Source: Pandoraea terrae (lineage in GTDB: Bacteria > Pseudomonadota > Gammaproteobacteria > Burkholderiales > Burkholderiaceae). Taken from it: a stretch of 64,000 nt of DNA. The translations under genes were made by a program, and so were the position numbers. Every line of letters starts with the position of its first letter. Positions within the stretch are counted from its first letter, which is position 1. Shown piece by piece: positions 51,553 through 59,422 of this stretch. The notes beneath the pieces were generated by a model. The model did not search any database. It saw nothing but the letters and a program-made list of their open reading frames with translations, and was not told the DNA's origin. The DNA lies in NCBI RefSeq assembly GCF_902459695.1, contig NZ_CABPRZ010000016.1, positions 1-64,000 on the forward strand. The letters are read 5' to 3'.

Positions 51553-52296
51553 ATGACGAAGCGACTCGCGCTTGTTACCGGCGGCATGGGTGGACTGGGA
51601 GAGGCCATCAGCGTGCGGCTGCATGACAGCGGATATCACGTGGTAGTGACGCATTCTCGCGGCAACGACCACGTCAACGACTGGCTGTCCGGCATGGATG
51701 CGCAAGGCAGACAGTTCCGCGCTTACGCAGTGGATGTGGCGGACTACGATGACTGCCAGCACTGCGTGGCCAAAATCCAGGCGGAGGTCGGGCCTGTCGA
51801 TATCCTGGTGAACAACGCCGGTATCACCCGAGACATGACGCTCAAGAAGATGGGCAAGATCGATTGGGACGTTTTGATGCGCACCAATCTCGACTCGGTT
51901 TTCAACATGACCAAGCCGGTGTGTGAGGGCATGGTGGAGCGCGGCTGGGGGCGGATCATCAATATCTCGTCCGTCAACGGCGCCAAGGGGGCTTTCGGGC
52001 AGACCAACTATGCGGCAGCCAAGGCCGGCATGCACGGATTCGCCAAATCCCTGGCGCTCGAGGTCGCGCGCAAAGGGGTGACCGTCAACACTGTCGCGCC
52101 GGGCTATCTTGCGACCAGGATGGTCACCGCCGTCCCGCAGGATATCCTCGATACCAAAATCATTCCGCAGATCCCGGTCGGGCGCCTGGGCAAACCCGAG
52201 GAAGTGGCCGCGCTGGTGGCCTACCTGTGCTCGGAAGATGCTGCTTACGTGACCGGGGCAAATATCGCCATCAATGGCGGTCAGCACATGCAATGA
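51553..52296 (+). CDS. phaB: Acetoacetyl-CoA reductase PhaB (SDR family)
   Basis: 247 residues. NAD(P) motif LVTGGMGGLGEAISVRL, then LVNNAGITRD, and the catalytic Ser/Tyr/Lys set in INISSVNGAKGAFGQTNYAAAKAG. VAPGYLATRMV and the ending GANIAINGGQHMQ are typical of PhaB. It makes (R)-3-hydroxybutyryl-CoA for polyhydroxybutyrate. GGAGA precedes the ATG. The phasin gene follows 17 bases later, supporting PHB metabolism over fatty acid synthesis. Confidence 0.9.
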   Translation: MTKRLALVTGGMGGLGEAISVRLHDSGYHVVVTHSRGNDHVNDWLSGMDAQGRQFRAYAVDVADYDDCQHCVAKIQAEVGPVDILVNNAGITRDMTLKKMGKIDWDVLMRTNLDSVFNMTKPVCEGMVERGWGRIINISSVNGAKGAFGQTNYAAAKAGMHGFAKSLALEVARKGVTVNTVAPGYLATRMVTAVPQDILDTKIIPQIPVGRLGKPEEVAALVAYLCSEDAAYVTGANIAINGGQHMQ

Positions 52297-52313
52297 TCAT
52301 GAAAGGAGAACAT

Positions 52314-52865
52314 ATGTCGTTTTTCAGCCTGGACCAAGCTACCGCGGCCTACAGGGCCAATGTTGAAACGCTGCTGGGCCTGAGCACCAAGGTTTTCGAG
52401 AGCGTCGAACAACTGGTCAAGCTTAACGTGCAAGCCGTCAAGTCGACGCTGGAGGACAACGCGTCCCACACGCAGCAGGCGCTGTCGGTCAGGGCGCCGC
52501 AAGAACTGGCGACGCTCCAGGTCGGCGCGGTACGGCAGGCCGCGGAGGAAATGCTGGCATACAGCCGTCACCTGTTCGAGATCGCATCGAGCACCCGACT
52601 GGCCGTCGACAACGTTTCGGAAACCCACCTGTCCGAGAGCTTCCGGCAAGTGCATGCCTGGATCGACAGCGTTTGCGCCCACGCACCGGCGGGATCCGAG
52701 GCGGTCGCGGCGATGGTGAAGTCGGCCCTCGACGCCGCCAGCAGCGCGCACGAACGCGTGCAAACGGCCGCCAGGCAGGCCCTTGAGATGACCGTTGAGC
52801 AGACCGCCGTCATGGCGCATGAGGCCACCGAAGCGCGTCGCGCCGCAAAGAAAGCGGAGGCCTGA
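52314..52865 (+). CDS. phaP: Phasin (PHB granule-associated protein)
   Basis: 183 residues, almost entirely amphipathic helix, starting SFFSLDQATAAYRANVETLLGLSTKVFESVEQLVKLN, the Phasin_2 pattern with L-x-x-K-x-F-x-x-x-E-x-L-x-x-L-N. Lys/Ala-rich end (ARRAAKKAEA). AAGGAGA precedes the ATG. It coats polyhydroxybutyrate granules. Probably co-transcribed with phaB; a strong terminator follows. Confidence 0.9.
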   Translation: MSFFSLDQATAAYRANVETLLGLSTKVFESVEQLVKLNVQAVKSTLEDNASHTQQALSVRAPQELATLQVGAVRQAAEEMLAYSRHLFEIASSTRLAVDNVSETHLSESFRQVHAWIDSVCAHAPAGSEAVAAMVKSALDAASSAHERVQTAARQALEMTVEQTAVMAHEATEARRAAKKAEA

Positions 52866-52964
52866 TAGCGGCGCTGTCCGGAACGCAACCCGCATTTTCG
52901 GTCGCGCGGGAGGTCTGCCGACTTCCCGCCGCGGTCGTTTGCCGGGTTGCGGCAGAGACAGAGG

Positions 52965-52990
52965 AGCCCGGCTTCGTGCCGGGCTTTTTT
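52965..52990 (+). terminator. Rho-independent terminator of phaB-phaP
   Basis: AGCCCGGC-TTCGT-GCCGGGCT followed by a T-run (TTTTTT ending near 52991), 100 bases after the phasin stop. Confidence 0.9.
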
Positions 52991-53040
52991 GTCCTCGGTT
53001 GATCACCCGCCCCAAAAAATGCGTTGATGCTGGGCAAATT

Positions 53041-53205
53041 TCAGCTCTTTCTCGACGTCTTCGCGACAAATGGCGTGGGTATGTGGTGAACCTGCTTGCT
53101 TCCGCACTTGGGGCATTGCGGATGAGCAGTTTCATGCTCAGCGAGATGTTCGACATGCTCGAACGTCTCGCCGCACTTTTCGCAACGGTATCGGTAGGTC
53201 GGCAT
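53041..53205 (-). CDS. FmdB-type small zinc-ribbon protein
   Basis: 54 residues. Start MPTYRYRCEKCGETFEHVEH with a C-x2-C knuckle, then CPKCGSK with the second. Family members (FmdB/putative regulatory zinc ribbon) begin M-P-x-Y-x-Y-x-C. GGAGG lies before the ATG on the minus strand. Probably a zinc-binding accessory or regulatory protein. Confidence 0.87.
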   Translation of the reverse strand: MPTYRYRCEKCGETFEHVEHLAEHETAHPQCPKCGSKQVHHIPTPFVAKTSRKS

Positions 53206-53295
53206 GACAGTCCTCCAGGGTGAGTTTTCCCCGTTTGGGTCGTTCGGTCTCAAGCCGCGCGCGGCGCATCTCAGGCCGACATACGTCAGCGGCCC

Positions 53296-53574
53296 TTATC
53301 GAAGCGTTGTCGGGTCATTCAATGGACGCTTTCCGTCGATGATGGCTTTTGCTTCGTCAATGGCAGCATCCAACGCCCAGTCTTCACGACGATAGCCCTC
53401 TTCCTCAAGGCATTGAACCGGAATTTGCGTGGCGGGCTGAGCATCAGAGTCGTTCGGGATAAGCACAAAGCCGTGGAACCCGAATATCTGCAAATCCTCA
53501 CCTCCGACGCCATGTTTCGGGAGCGTTTGAACTGAATATGTAAAGCCGTTGTGCGTGTTCTCAGCGTGGGCCAT
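53296..53574 (-). CDS. Conserved small hypothetical protein
   Basis: 92 residues, no signal or membrane helix: HNGFTYSVQTLPKHGVGGEDLQIFGFHGFVLIPNDSD and a Glu/Asp-rich helical C-terminus (DWALDAAIDEAKAIIDGK). AGGAGA lies 5-6 bases before the start. It is divergent from the nitrate leader and may share that 5' region. Function unknown. Confidence 0.68.
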   Translation of the reverse strand: MAHAENTHNGFTYSVQTLPKHGVGGEDLQIFGFHGFVLIPNDSDAQPATQIPVQCLEEEGYRREDWALDAAIDEAKAIIDGKRPLNDPTTLR

Positions 53575-53839
53575 GTTCGTCTCCTGCGTGGTCGTCTTTT
53601 GATCCTAGCACGACCGAATCGGGTGCGATTGTGTCACCGCGCTGTACGCGTCGTCGTGATGCATTTGGCCCGGAAATGGTGCGACGCGCCATCCGTTTGC
53701 GTCATTTTCCAGCATCGCTGTCTTGTTGTTTCGGCAGCCGAATGCCGTCGAAACGGAGCGGCACCGGGTCACACGACTGCGTCGAAACGCCTGTGCCACG
53801 CCATATTGCGGCCGCATATGCCGCAACGCTCGTGAGCTG

Positions 53840-53855
53840 TGGCACGGCTATTGCT
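53840..53855 (+). promoter_or_regulatory. Sigma-54 (-24/-12) promoter of the nitrate operon
   Basis: TGGCACG-GCTA-TTGCT matches the sigma-54 consensus TGGCACG-N4-TTGCW exactly, with GG and GC ten bases apart. Transcription should start near 53865, a few bases before the first ANTAR-type hairpin. The -24 element is also the 3' arm of a longer imperfect stem with 53791-53799. Sigma-54 implies control by an NtrC-type activator. Confidence 0.85.
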
Positions 53856-53867
53856 TTATCAAGCACG

Positions 53868-53947
53868 AGGCCAATGGCGGCCTTGATGCGAATTGGCAAG
53901 ACACGACGACACGTCCCGCAAAGGGACGTTCGGGGCAACGGCGTCCC
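53868..53947 (+). promoter_or_regulatory. ANTAR-target leader RNA (P1-P2 hexaloop hairpins), nitrate operon
   Basis: P1 is AGGCC-[AATGGC]-GGCCT (53868-53883). P2 is GGGGC-[AACGGC]-GTCCC (53932-53947). Both are six-base loops with A at 1 and G at 4, the known recognition pattern of ANTAR antiterminators (NasR, NasT, EutV). P2's 3' arm is also the 5' side of the terminator hairpin beginning 53941, so the two structures exclude each other. A further hairpin (ACGTCCC/GGGACGT, 53911-53929) lies between. Confidence 0.82.
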
Positions 53948-54013
53948 GAGGCGATATGCCTGTGAACAGGAACGACCGGTTCGCAGGCATATCGCTTCGG
54001 GACGCTTTTTTTT
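53941..54013 (+). terminator. Attenuator terminator of the nitrate operon leader
   Basis: A 25-bp stem (arms 53941-53965 and 53981-54005, with G-U pairs) encloses a 15-base loop and is followed by eight T residues (54006-54013), 50 bases before the first coding start. It is a very strong intrinsic terminator placed before the genes, hence an attenuator. Confidence 0.9.
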
Positions 54014-54062
54014 GGTCGTGCGGATCCGTGCAACCCTGCTGACACCACCTGCAAGGCATCGA

Positions 54063-54827
54063 ATGAACGTTTCGCCCACACAAGCACGCCAGGCCGAAGT
54101 GTCCGTCGAGACCATCGGCGAGTTGATCAACCTTTCCGGACGGCAGCGCATGCTGTCGCAGCGGATCGTGCTCCAGATGCTGCTCGCGTCGCAGGGCGAC
54201 ACCGCTGCGTTGGACGTTGCGCGCACGTGCCTGTCGATGTTCGAGTCGGCGCACTCGGATCTCGTGATGGGCAATGATCGTTTGCCCGGCGCATTCTCCG
54301 ATGCCCTGAAGCACCTGTACTTCGGCCATCGAGGCGCCGATGCGCGTATCCGCCAGTTCATCGGCCTGACAAAAACGGCGATGGACGCAATGCAGGCCGA
54401 CACCGCGCGGAGAAGCTCATCCCTCGATGCGCTCGTGGAACAGGCCACGCCGCTGCTTGAACTGCTGCAGGCCATCACGCAGGCCTACCAGCAGGAAATG
54501 CACCAATGCGAGGTCGGGCTTCGCAAACGTCAGACCGACATCGCGGAGCGCCTGGGCAGCATTTCGATGCAGGCGAACATCGTCGCATTGAATGCCCGCA
54601 TCTCCGCGGCGCGGGCGGGGCAATACGGCAAGGAGTTCTCTGTCATCACGATGGTGCTCGCGGACATCATCAAGGAAATGGATCAACTGATCCGCCACGT
54701 CGTCGACTCGAACGGTGCTCCGAACGCCGGCGCTGATCGCAGTCGCGGCGCGCAACCTCCGCCGTCCGGGTCGTTCGGCACGCCTCAGTCTTCCCGCTTC
54801 CAACCACTTAACGTCAAGAGGGCCTAA
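54063..54827 (+). CDS. Soluble PilJ-type (nitrate-sensor-like) domain protein with MCP-tip-like hairpin
   Basis: 254 residues, no signal or membrane segment, so cytoplasmic. Residues 17-36 (ETIGELINLSGRQRMLSQRI) are the PilJ/NarX-type P-box-like motif that in NarX-like sensors contacts nitrate. Residues 164-200 (GSISMQANIVALNARI, SAARAGQYGKEFSVITM) copy the tip of chemoreceptor signalling hairpins, but the Glu residues of the usual tip are Ser and Gln. The C-terminus is disordered. It overlaps narK by one base and follows an ANTAR-type leader. Nitrate or nitrite sensing is inferred from domain and context. Confidence 0.78.
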   Translation: MNVSPTQARQAEVSVETIGELINLSGRQRMLSQRIVLQMLLASQGDTAALDVARTCLSMFESAHSDLVMGNDRLPGAFSDALKHLYFGHRGADARIRQFIGLTKTAMDAMQADTARRSSSLDALVEQATPLLELLQAITQAYQQEMHQCEVGLRKRQTDIAERLGSISMQANIVALNARISAARAGQYGKEFSVITMVLADIIKEMDQLIRHVVDSNGAPNAGADRSRGAQPPPSGSFGTPQSSRFQPLNVKRA

Positions 54828-56221
54828 TGAAAACGCTATCGCAGTCGCTGAAAAGCGGAAACTGGCGCGCGCTGCTCGCCTGTTTCCTTTACTTCGACAC
54901 GGGTTTCACCGTGTGGGTGATGCTTGGCCCATTGGCACCGTTTATCGGCAAGGATATTACGATGACGCCGGCGCAACTGGGCTTCCTGGTTGCGGTGCCG
55001 GTGCTGGGTGCCGCGATTTTGCGCGTCACGCTCGGCAATCTCTATCAGGCGTACGACGGACGCCGGATCGCGCTGATGGGGATTGCGCTGTCGGCGATCC
55101 CGTCGGTGGTGCTGCTGTTGATGCCGGGTTTGCCGTCCTACACGCTGCTGCTGGTACTGGGCGTATTACTGGGCGTGGGTGGCGCGAGCTTCGCCGTGGC
55201 CCTGCCGATGGCGGGCAGCAATTATCCGCCGAAGGTGCAGGGGCTGGTGCTGGGTCTGGCGGCGGCCGGTAATGTGGGCGCGGTGCTCGATGGCTTCATG
55301 TTCCCCGCGTTGGCCGACCATTATGGTTGGGCGCACGCCGCGGGGGCCGCGCTGCCGCTACTCGGCCTTGCCGCGCTCGCGCTGGTGTTCTGGGCCAAGG
55401 ATCAGGGCGTCAAGTCGGGCAGCGCATCACGGGCATTTGTGAGCTTCTTCATCACGGTGTTCGGGCTGATCGCACTCGTGCTGTGTGTTCATGGCGGCGC
55501 ATTCGGTGCCGGCAAGACGGGTGTGCTGCTGCTGCCGTTCCTGGGTGCGTTGCTCGCTATCGCGGTACTGCCGCGTCACTATCGCGGCGTGCTGGGCGAG
55601 CGTGATACGTGGGCGGTCATGCTGGTCTACAGCATCACGTTCGGCGGTTTCGTTGGCATGTCGTCGTACGTCACTACGCTGCTGATCTCGCTGTATCAAA
55701 TGCCGCGCATCGAAGCGGGCCTGGTCATGTCGCTGCTGGCATTCATCGGTGCGTTGGTGCGTCCGGTAGGCGGGCTGGTTGCCGACCGCATTTCCGGCGT
55801 GCGCGCGCTGGTGTTGCTGCTGGCGGCTATTTCCGTCTGCGACTTCGCGTTCGCCGCATGGATGCCGCTGCAAGCCGCCGGGATTGCGCTGCTTGTGGCC
55901 ATCTACGTGTGCTTCGGCTTGGGCAACGGCGCCACGTTCCAGCTCGTGCCGCAACGATGGCAGGGCAAGACCGGCCTGATGTCCGGCATTATCGGCGCCG
56001 CCGGAGGCATCGGCGGCTTTTACCTCCCGGTGATCATGGGCATCGCAAAAGAAACCACGGGCAGTTATCAAATGGGTTTCGCAACGTTTGGCGGGCTGGC
56101 GGCGCTTGCTTTCGCCCTGGTGGTCGCCCTGCGTACCCAATGGATGTCGTGGGCGCTGCCGAAGGAAGTCGCGCCCGCGCCGGTCATGCCCAGCATGACG
56201 CAAGTGGACGGTAGAGTGTGA
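54827..56221 (+). CDS. NarK/NasA-type nitrate/nitrite MFS transporter
   Basis: 464 residues, 12 helices. Family starts with LLACFLYFDTGFTVWVMLGPLAPFI; nitrate-signature-like segments are GVGGASFAVALPMAGSNYPPK (helix 5 region) and the more degenerate IIGAAGGIGGFYLPVIMG (helix 11), and a conserved Arg is in GAAILRVTLGNLYQAYDGRR. It imports nitrate, probably for assimilation given the sigma-54/ANTAR leader. It is coupled to the upstream sensor gene by a one-base overlap. No nitrite reductase genes are in the window. Confidence 0.9.
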   Translation: MKTLSQSLKSGNWRALLACFLYFDTGFTVWVMLGPLAPFIGKDITMTPAQLGFLVAVPVLGAAILRVTLGNLYQAYDGRRIALMGIALSAIPSVVLLLMPGLPSYTLLLVLGVLLGVGGASFAVALPMAGSNYPPKVQGLVLGLAAAGNVGAVLDGFMFPALADHYGWAHAAGAALPLLGLAALALVFWAKDQGVKSGSASRAFVSFFITVFGLIALVLCVHGGAFGAGKTGVLLLPFLGALLAIAVLPRHYRGVLGERDTWAVMLVYSITFGGFVGMSSYVTTLLISLYQMPRIEAGLVMSLLAFIGALVRPVGGLVADRISGVRALVLLLAAISVCDFAFAAWMPLQAAGIALLVAIYVCFGLGNGATFQLVPQRWQGKTGLMSGIIGAAGGIGGFYLPVIMGIAKETTGSYQMGFATFGGLAALAFALVVALRTQWMSWALPKEVAPAPVMPSMTQVDGRV

Positions 56222-56234
56222 CGCGATGAGGCGC

Positions 56235-56261
56235 GCGTCCTGTGCAGTACGCGCAGGACGC
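56235..56261. terminator. Hairpin after narK
   Basis: GCGTCCTG and CAGGACGC with an 11-base loop lie 13 bases after the narK stop. There is no T-run; the gene converging from the right begins 46 bases later. Confidence 0.45.
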
Positions 56262-56307
56262 TCGGACTACGCACGGCATTTCGAGGCGGTGTGGCGCAAG
56301 CCCGTGC

Positions 56308-56577
56308 TCAACCTCCTCCGTAAAGCGCGTTCAAGCGTTCCATCGTGCCGTCCTTCTGCGCGCGAATCAATTCTTGATAGACCTCCTCACGGGTTTTTCC
56401 GGTGCGAACCACATCGCCGGCCCGTGGCATGGCGGATTGGGTGGGTGCCGAGGTGGCTTGCGCCGTCGTCGTGGCGCCGTTGCTGGATGTCGCCGTTGTA
56501 ACATCCGCGTCGCCGGCATACGCTTGCGCTGCACAAACCGATAACGCAGCGGCAGCTATCATAGTCAGGGCTTTCAT
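56308..56577 (-). CDS. DUF4148-like small periplasmic protein
   Basis: 89 residues. The signal peptide (MKALTMIAAAALSVCAAQAYA) is followed by a Thr/Ala/Ser-rich linker and the C-terminal motif KTREEVYQELIRAQKDGTMERLNALYGGG, matching DUF4148 (R-x-x-V-x-x-E-L-x-x-A-x-x-x-G). Such proteins are common in Burkholderiaceae; role unknown. Confidence 0.82.
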   Translation of the reverse strand: MKALTMIAAAALSVCAAQAYAGDADVTTATSSNGATTTAQATSAPTQSAMPRAGDVVRTGKTREEVYQELIRAQKDGTMERLNALYGGG

Positions 56578-56844
56578 GACAATCTCCAATACAGTAAATA
56601 AGTATTCCAAAGTGTATTCGCTGGAAGTGGTACGCTTCAGCGTGAGACGTCGTGTGAGTTGCGGGGATGTCGACAGTCCTTGCAAATACTTCCGACGTAC
56701 ACTTGTTAAACTGCGGCGACACCCGCTTTATTCCTCGTGAGCACCTTTTGGCGACCTTCCTCCGCCGGCACCGCTTGTTCGAACGCATGCAGGTTGGTTG
56801 GCAATGCATCGTGATAGTGAGTTTCGGATGCCTGCATGATTACG

Positions 56845-56982
56845 TCAGGTTCCAAAGTAAATGTTGTCCAGGGCGGGCGTCATGGGCGAGGCGGCGTTCG
56901 GGGGATCCAGTTGTGCACATCCGGCACCCGCAAGGGTGACGAGGGCGATGCCGATGGCAATAACACTTTTTGCAAATCGCAT
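56845..56982 (-). CDS. Very small lipoprotein
   Basis: 45 residues starting MRFAKSVIAIGIALVTLAGA, with a lipobox LAGAGC placing the acylated Cys at residue 22. The mature part is only 24 residues, Pro-rich and ending NIYFGT. AGGAGG lies six bases before the ATG. Too short for most gene callers. Likely an outer membrane lipopeptide. Confidence 0.6.
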   Translation of the reverse strand: MRFAKSVIAIGIALVTLAGAGCAQLDPPNAASPMTPALDNIYFGT

Positions 56983-57050
56983 GATGACCTCCTGTCGGGT
57001 CGCAATGCATCGCAGACGCAGAAAAGAATTGGCCTGCAGATAAATGGGTA

Positions 57051-57413
57051 TCAGAGCGTCACCTGGTCGTCGTCAGGGTTCCACGGGACACACTGCAGTT
57101 CCACCTCTTTTGCTCTGTGGGTGTTCTCAACGACTTCCGGGCTTTCGCTTTCCATCCATGCGCACACCGCGCTTTTGCGCTCCGGTTCCACGGTGCGCCA
57201 ACCCGGATCGCAATGGGGATACGCCTCGCCCCACGGCAGGGGATCGCGCATGGGTAGCGGCACCGGTGCCGGAGGCGGAAGCGAAAGCTCCACAAAACCA
57301 GAATCTCGCTCAGTGCCGGCATTCGTTACGTTGCTGCTCAGGTGGAGGGCGAACACCATGCTGCCCAACCTGGCCGGGCGGAGAAAATCGCGTCGCTTGA
57401 TTTGCCCGTTCAT
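57051..57413 (-). CDS. Hypothetical exported protein with twin-arginine-like start
   Basis: 120 residues. N-terminus NGQIKRRDFLRPARLGSMVFA: K-R-R-D-F-L resembles a Tat motif, followed by a modest hydrophobic stretch and a possible cleavage at TNA. The mature part is Pro- and Glu-rich with Cys residues. GGAGG lies 5 bases before the ATG at 57413; a GTG one codon upstream is less well placed. Function unknown. Confidence 0.6.
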   Translation of the reverse strand: MNGQIKRRDFLRPARLGSMVFALHLSSNVTNAGTERDSGFVELSLPPPAPVPLPMRDPLPWGEAYPHCDPGWRTVEPERKSAVCAWMESESPEVVENTHRAKEVELQCVPWNPDDDQVTL

Positions 57414-57695
57414 CACATCCTCCTGTCCAGGAAACGTTGGGTCGTGCTGTTACCTGTATAACTCCCGGCAGCCGGCATTTATTCTCACGATATTTTTTTG
57501 CTGCCGCCGCCGCGCCGGGAATAAAGTGAAGCGAGCGCGAGTATTCCGATGCATTGCCACGTGCCTATGGCAATATTGAAAATCGGCTACCTTGGGCGGA
57601 AGGCGACGGTCGATGTGGCGGGACTTCCCCTGGCGAGTGGGCGGGGCCCAGGGGGCTCATGTCAGCGTTGCTGCGCAGTCTAGGCGGAGGGCAGC

Positions 57696-59393
57696 ATGGC
57701 AGGCGTTCGATATCTCCGAAGCTTACGGCCGGCAGGGGTGCGCTCTGTCCGGCTGGCGAGCGGGCTTGTGCTGTTGACCTATGTCGGAACGCATCTGCTG
57801 AACCATTCGCTCGGTAATATCTCGCTCGAATGGCTCGAGCGGGACCTGCTGGTGCAGAAATTCATTTGGCAAGGATGGCTTGGCACGGCGTTACTGTACG
57901 GTGCGCTGGTGACGCATTTCCTCCTGGGCCTGTGGGCGCTGTACGAGCGGCGTTCATTGCATTGGACGCCGAGCGAGGCGGCGCAGCTCGTTCTCGGCTT
58001 ATGCATACCGCCACTGCTTGCGAACCATCTCGCAAACACGCGGATCGCCTTCGCAGCGTTCGGCTTGAACAAGGGCTATGCGCAGTTGCTGTACTCGTTC
58101 TGGATTGCCTCGCCGTTCTTTGGCCGTGTGCAGCTGATGTTACTGGTGGTCGCATGGCTGCATGCGTGCTACGGCATCTGGTTCTGGTTGCGGTTGAAAT
58201 CATGGTTCGGGGCGTGGCGGAGTGTGCTGCTGAGCATCGCCGTGCTGTTGCCGGTGCTTGCCTTGCTGGGTTATTTGCAGGGTGGCCGGGAAGTGATGGC
58301 GCTGGCCCAGGATCCGGTCTGGCGCGCGGAAGCGACGCGGTCAGCTGTCGTCGGGACAGCGGCGCAAAATCTGTGGCTCGCCGATCTGCGCAACGACTTC
58401 CTGCTCTTCGATGGTGGCGCGCTGCTGCTGGTGCTGGCGGCGCGGCTGGCGCGCACAGTCCGGGAGCGCCGGGGAGGGCGGCTCGGTGTCCTGTATCCGG
58501 ACGGGCGAAAGGTCTACGTGCCGCTCGGATTTTCGGTGCTCGAGGCAAGCCGGATGGCCGGCATTCCCCATGCGAGCACGTGCGGTGGCCGCGCCCGATG
58601 CACGTTGTGCCGGGTGCGTGTGGTGAGCGAGGTGGCGCTGCCGGCACCGGCGGAAGCGGAGCTGCGCGTGCTGGAGCGGCTGGGCGCTGATTGGCGATCG
58701 GTGCGCCTCGCGTGCCAATTGCGTCCGAACCACGATCTGTCCGTGTGGCCGCTGGTGCCGCCCGCAGCATCCGCAGCCTTTCAGCAGCGGCGCCAGCTGG
58801 ACGCCATGCCCCAAGAGCGATTCGCCGCGTTCATGTTCGTGGACATGCGCGATTCCACCCAGCTCGCGGCGGCGCGATTGCCATTCGACAGCCTATTCAT
58901 CGTCAGTCGTTTCCTGAGCGCAGTCTGCGCCGCAGTGGTACAGGCGGGCGGCCTGCCAAACCAGTTCCTCGGAGACGCGGTTCTCGCGATCTTCGGTCTA
59001 CATACCGAACCGGCCACGGCTTGTCGCCAGGCGCTCAGCGCGGTGCCACTGATAGCGGGCAACATCGAAGCGTTGAACAAAGCGCTTGAGCAGCAGTTGC
59101 AACAGCCAATCCGGTTTGGCATTGGCGTGCATTGTGGCTACGCGATCATGGGTGAGATCGGCTTTCGTGAGCACGTGACGTTCACCGCGCTGGGTGACCC
59201 GTTGAATGTGGCCTCGAGGCTTCAGGCGCTAACCAAAGAGATCGGCTGCGAGGCGATCGTCTCGGATGAGGTGTTCCACCATGCGGGCCTTTCGGCCGCC
59301 GGACTGGCACAACTTGCTGCACGCCTGCGAGGCCGCGATGACTCGGTGCCCGTCCGTGTGCTGCCGCATGCAGCGCGGATGCCCGGTACCTGA
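57696..59393 (+). CDS. CyaC-like adenylate cyclase with membrane (haem-type) and ferredoxin domains
   Basis: 565 residues. Residues 1-250: six membrane helices with His 33, 37, 74, 111 and 156 in or near them (GTHLLNHSLG, LVTHFLLG, LANHLAN, WLHACYG), like the SdhC-type haem b anchor of CyaC. Residues 265-350: [2Fe-2S] ferredoxin, Cys 296, 302, 305 and 340 (C-x5-C-x2-C-x34-C). Residues 375-560: class III cyclase with metal Asp in FVDMRDS and LGDAVLAIFG, and GDPLNVASRLQ. It probably couples quinone or redox state to cAMP. Confidence 0.87.
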   Translation: MAGVRYLRSLRPAGVRSVRLASGLVLLTYVGTHLLNHSLGNISLEWLERDLLVQKFIWQGWLGTALLYGALVTHFLLGLWALYERRSLHWTPSEAAQLVLGLCIPPLLANHLANTRIAFAAFGLNKGYAQLLYSFWIASPFFGRVQLMLLVVAWLHACYGIWFWLRLKSWFGAWRSVLLSIAVLLPVLALLGYLQGGREVMALAQDPVWRAEATRSAVVGTAAQNLWLADLRNDFLLFDGGALLLVLAARLARTVRERRGGRLGVLYPDGRKVYVPLGFSVLEASRMAGIPHASTCGGRARCTLCRVRVVSEVALPAPAEAELRVLERLGADWRSVRLACQLRPNHDLSVWPLVPPAASAAFQQRRQLDAMPQERFAAFMFVDMRDSTQLAAARLPFDSLFIVSRFLSAVCAAVVQAGGLPNQFLGDAVLAIFGLHTEPATACRQALSAVPLIAGNIEALNKALEQQLQQPIRFGIGVHCGYAIMGEIGFREHVTFTALGDPLNVASRLQALTKEIGCEAIVSDEVFHHAGLSAAGLAQLAARLRGRDDSVPVRVLPHAARMPGT

Positions 59394-59422
59394 GCTGTCG
59401 AGCAACGGTTTATGCCGCATTC

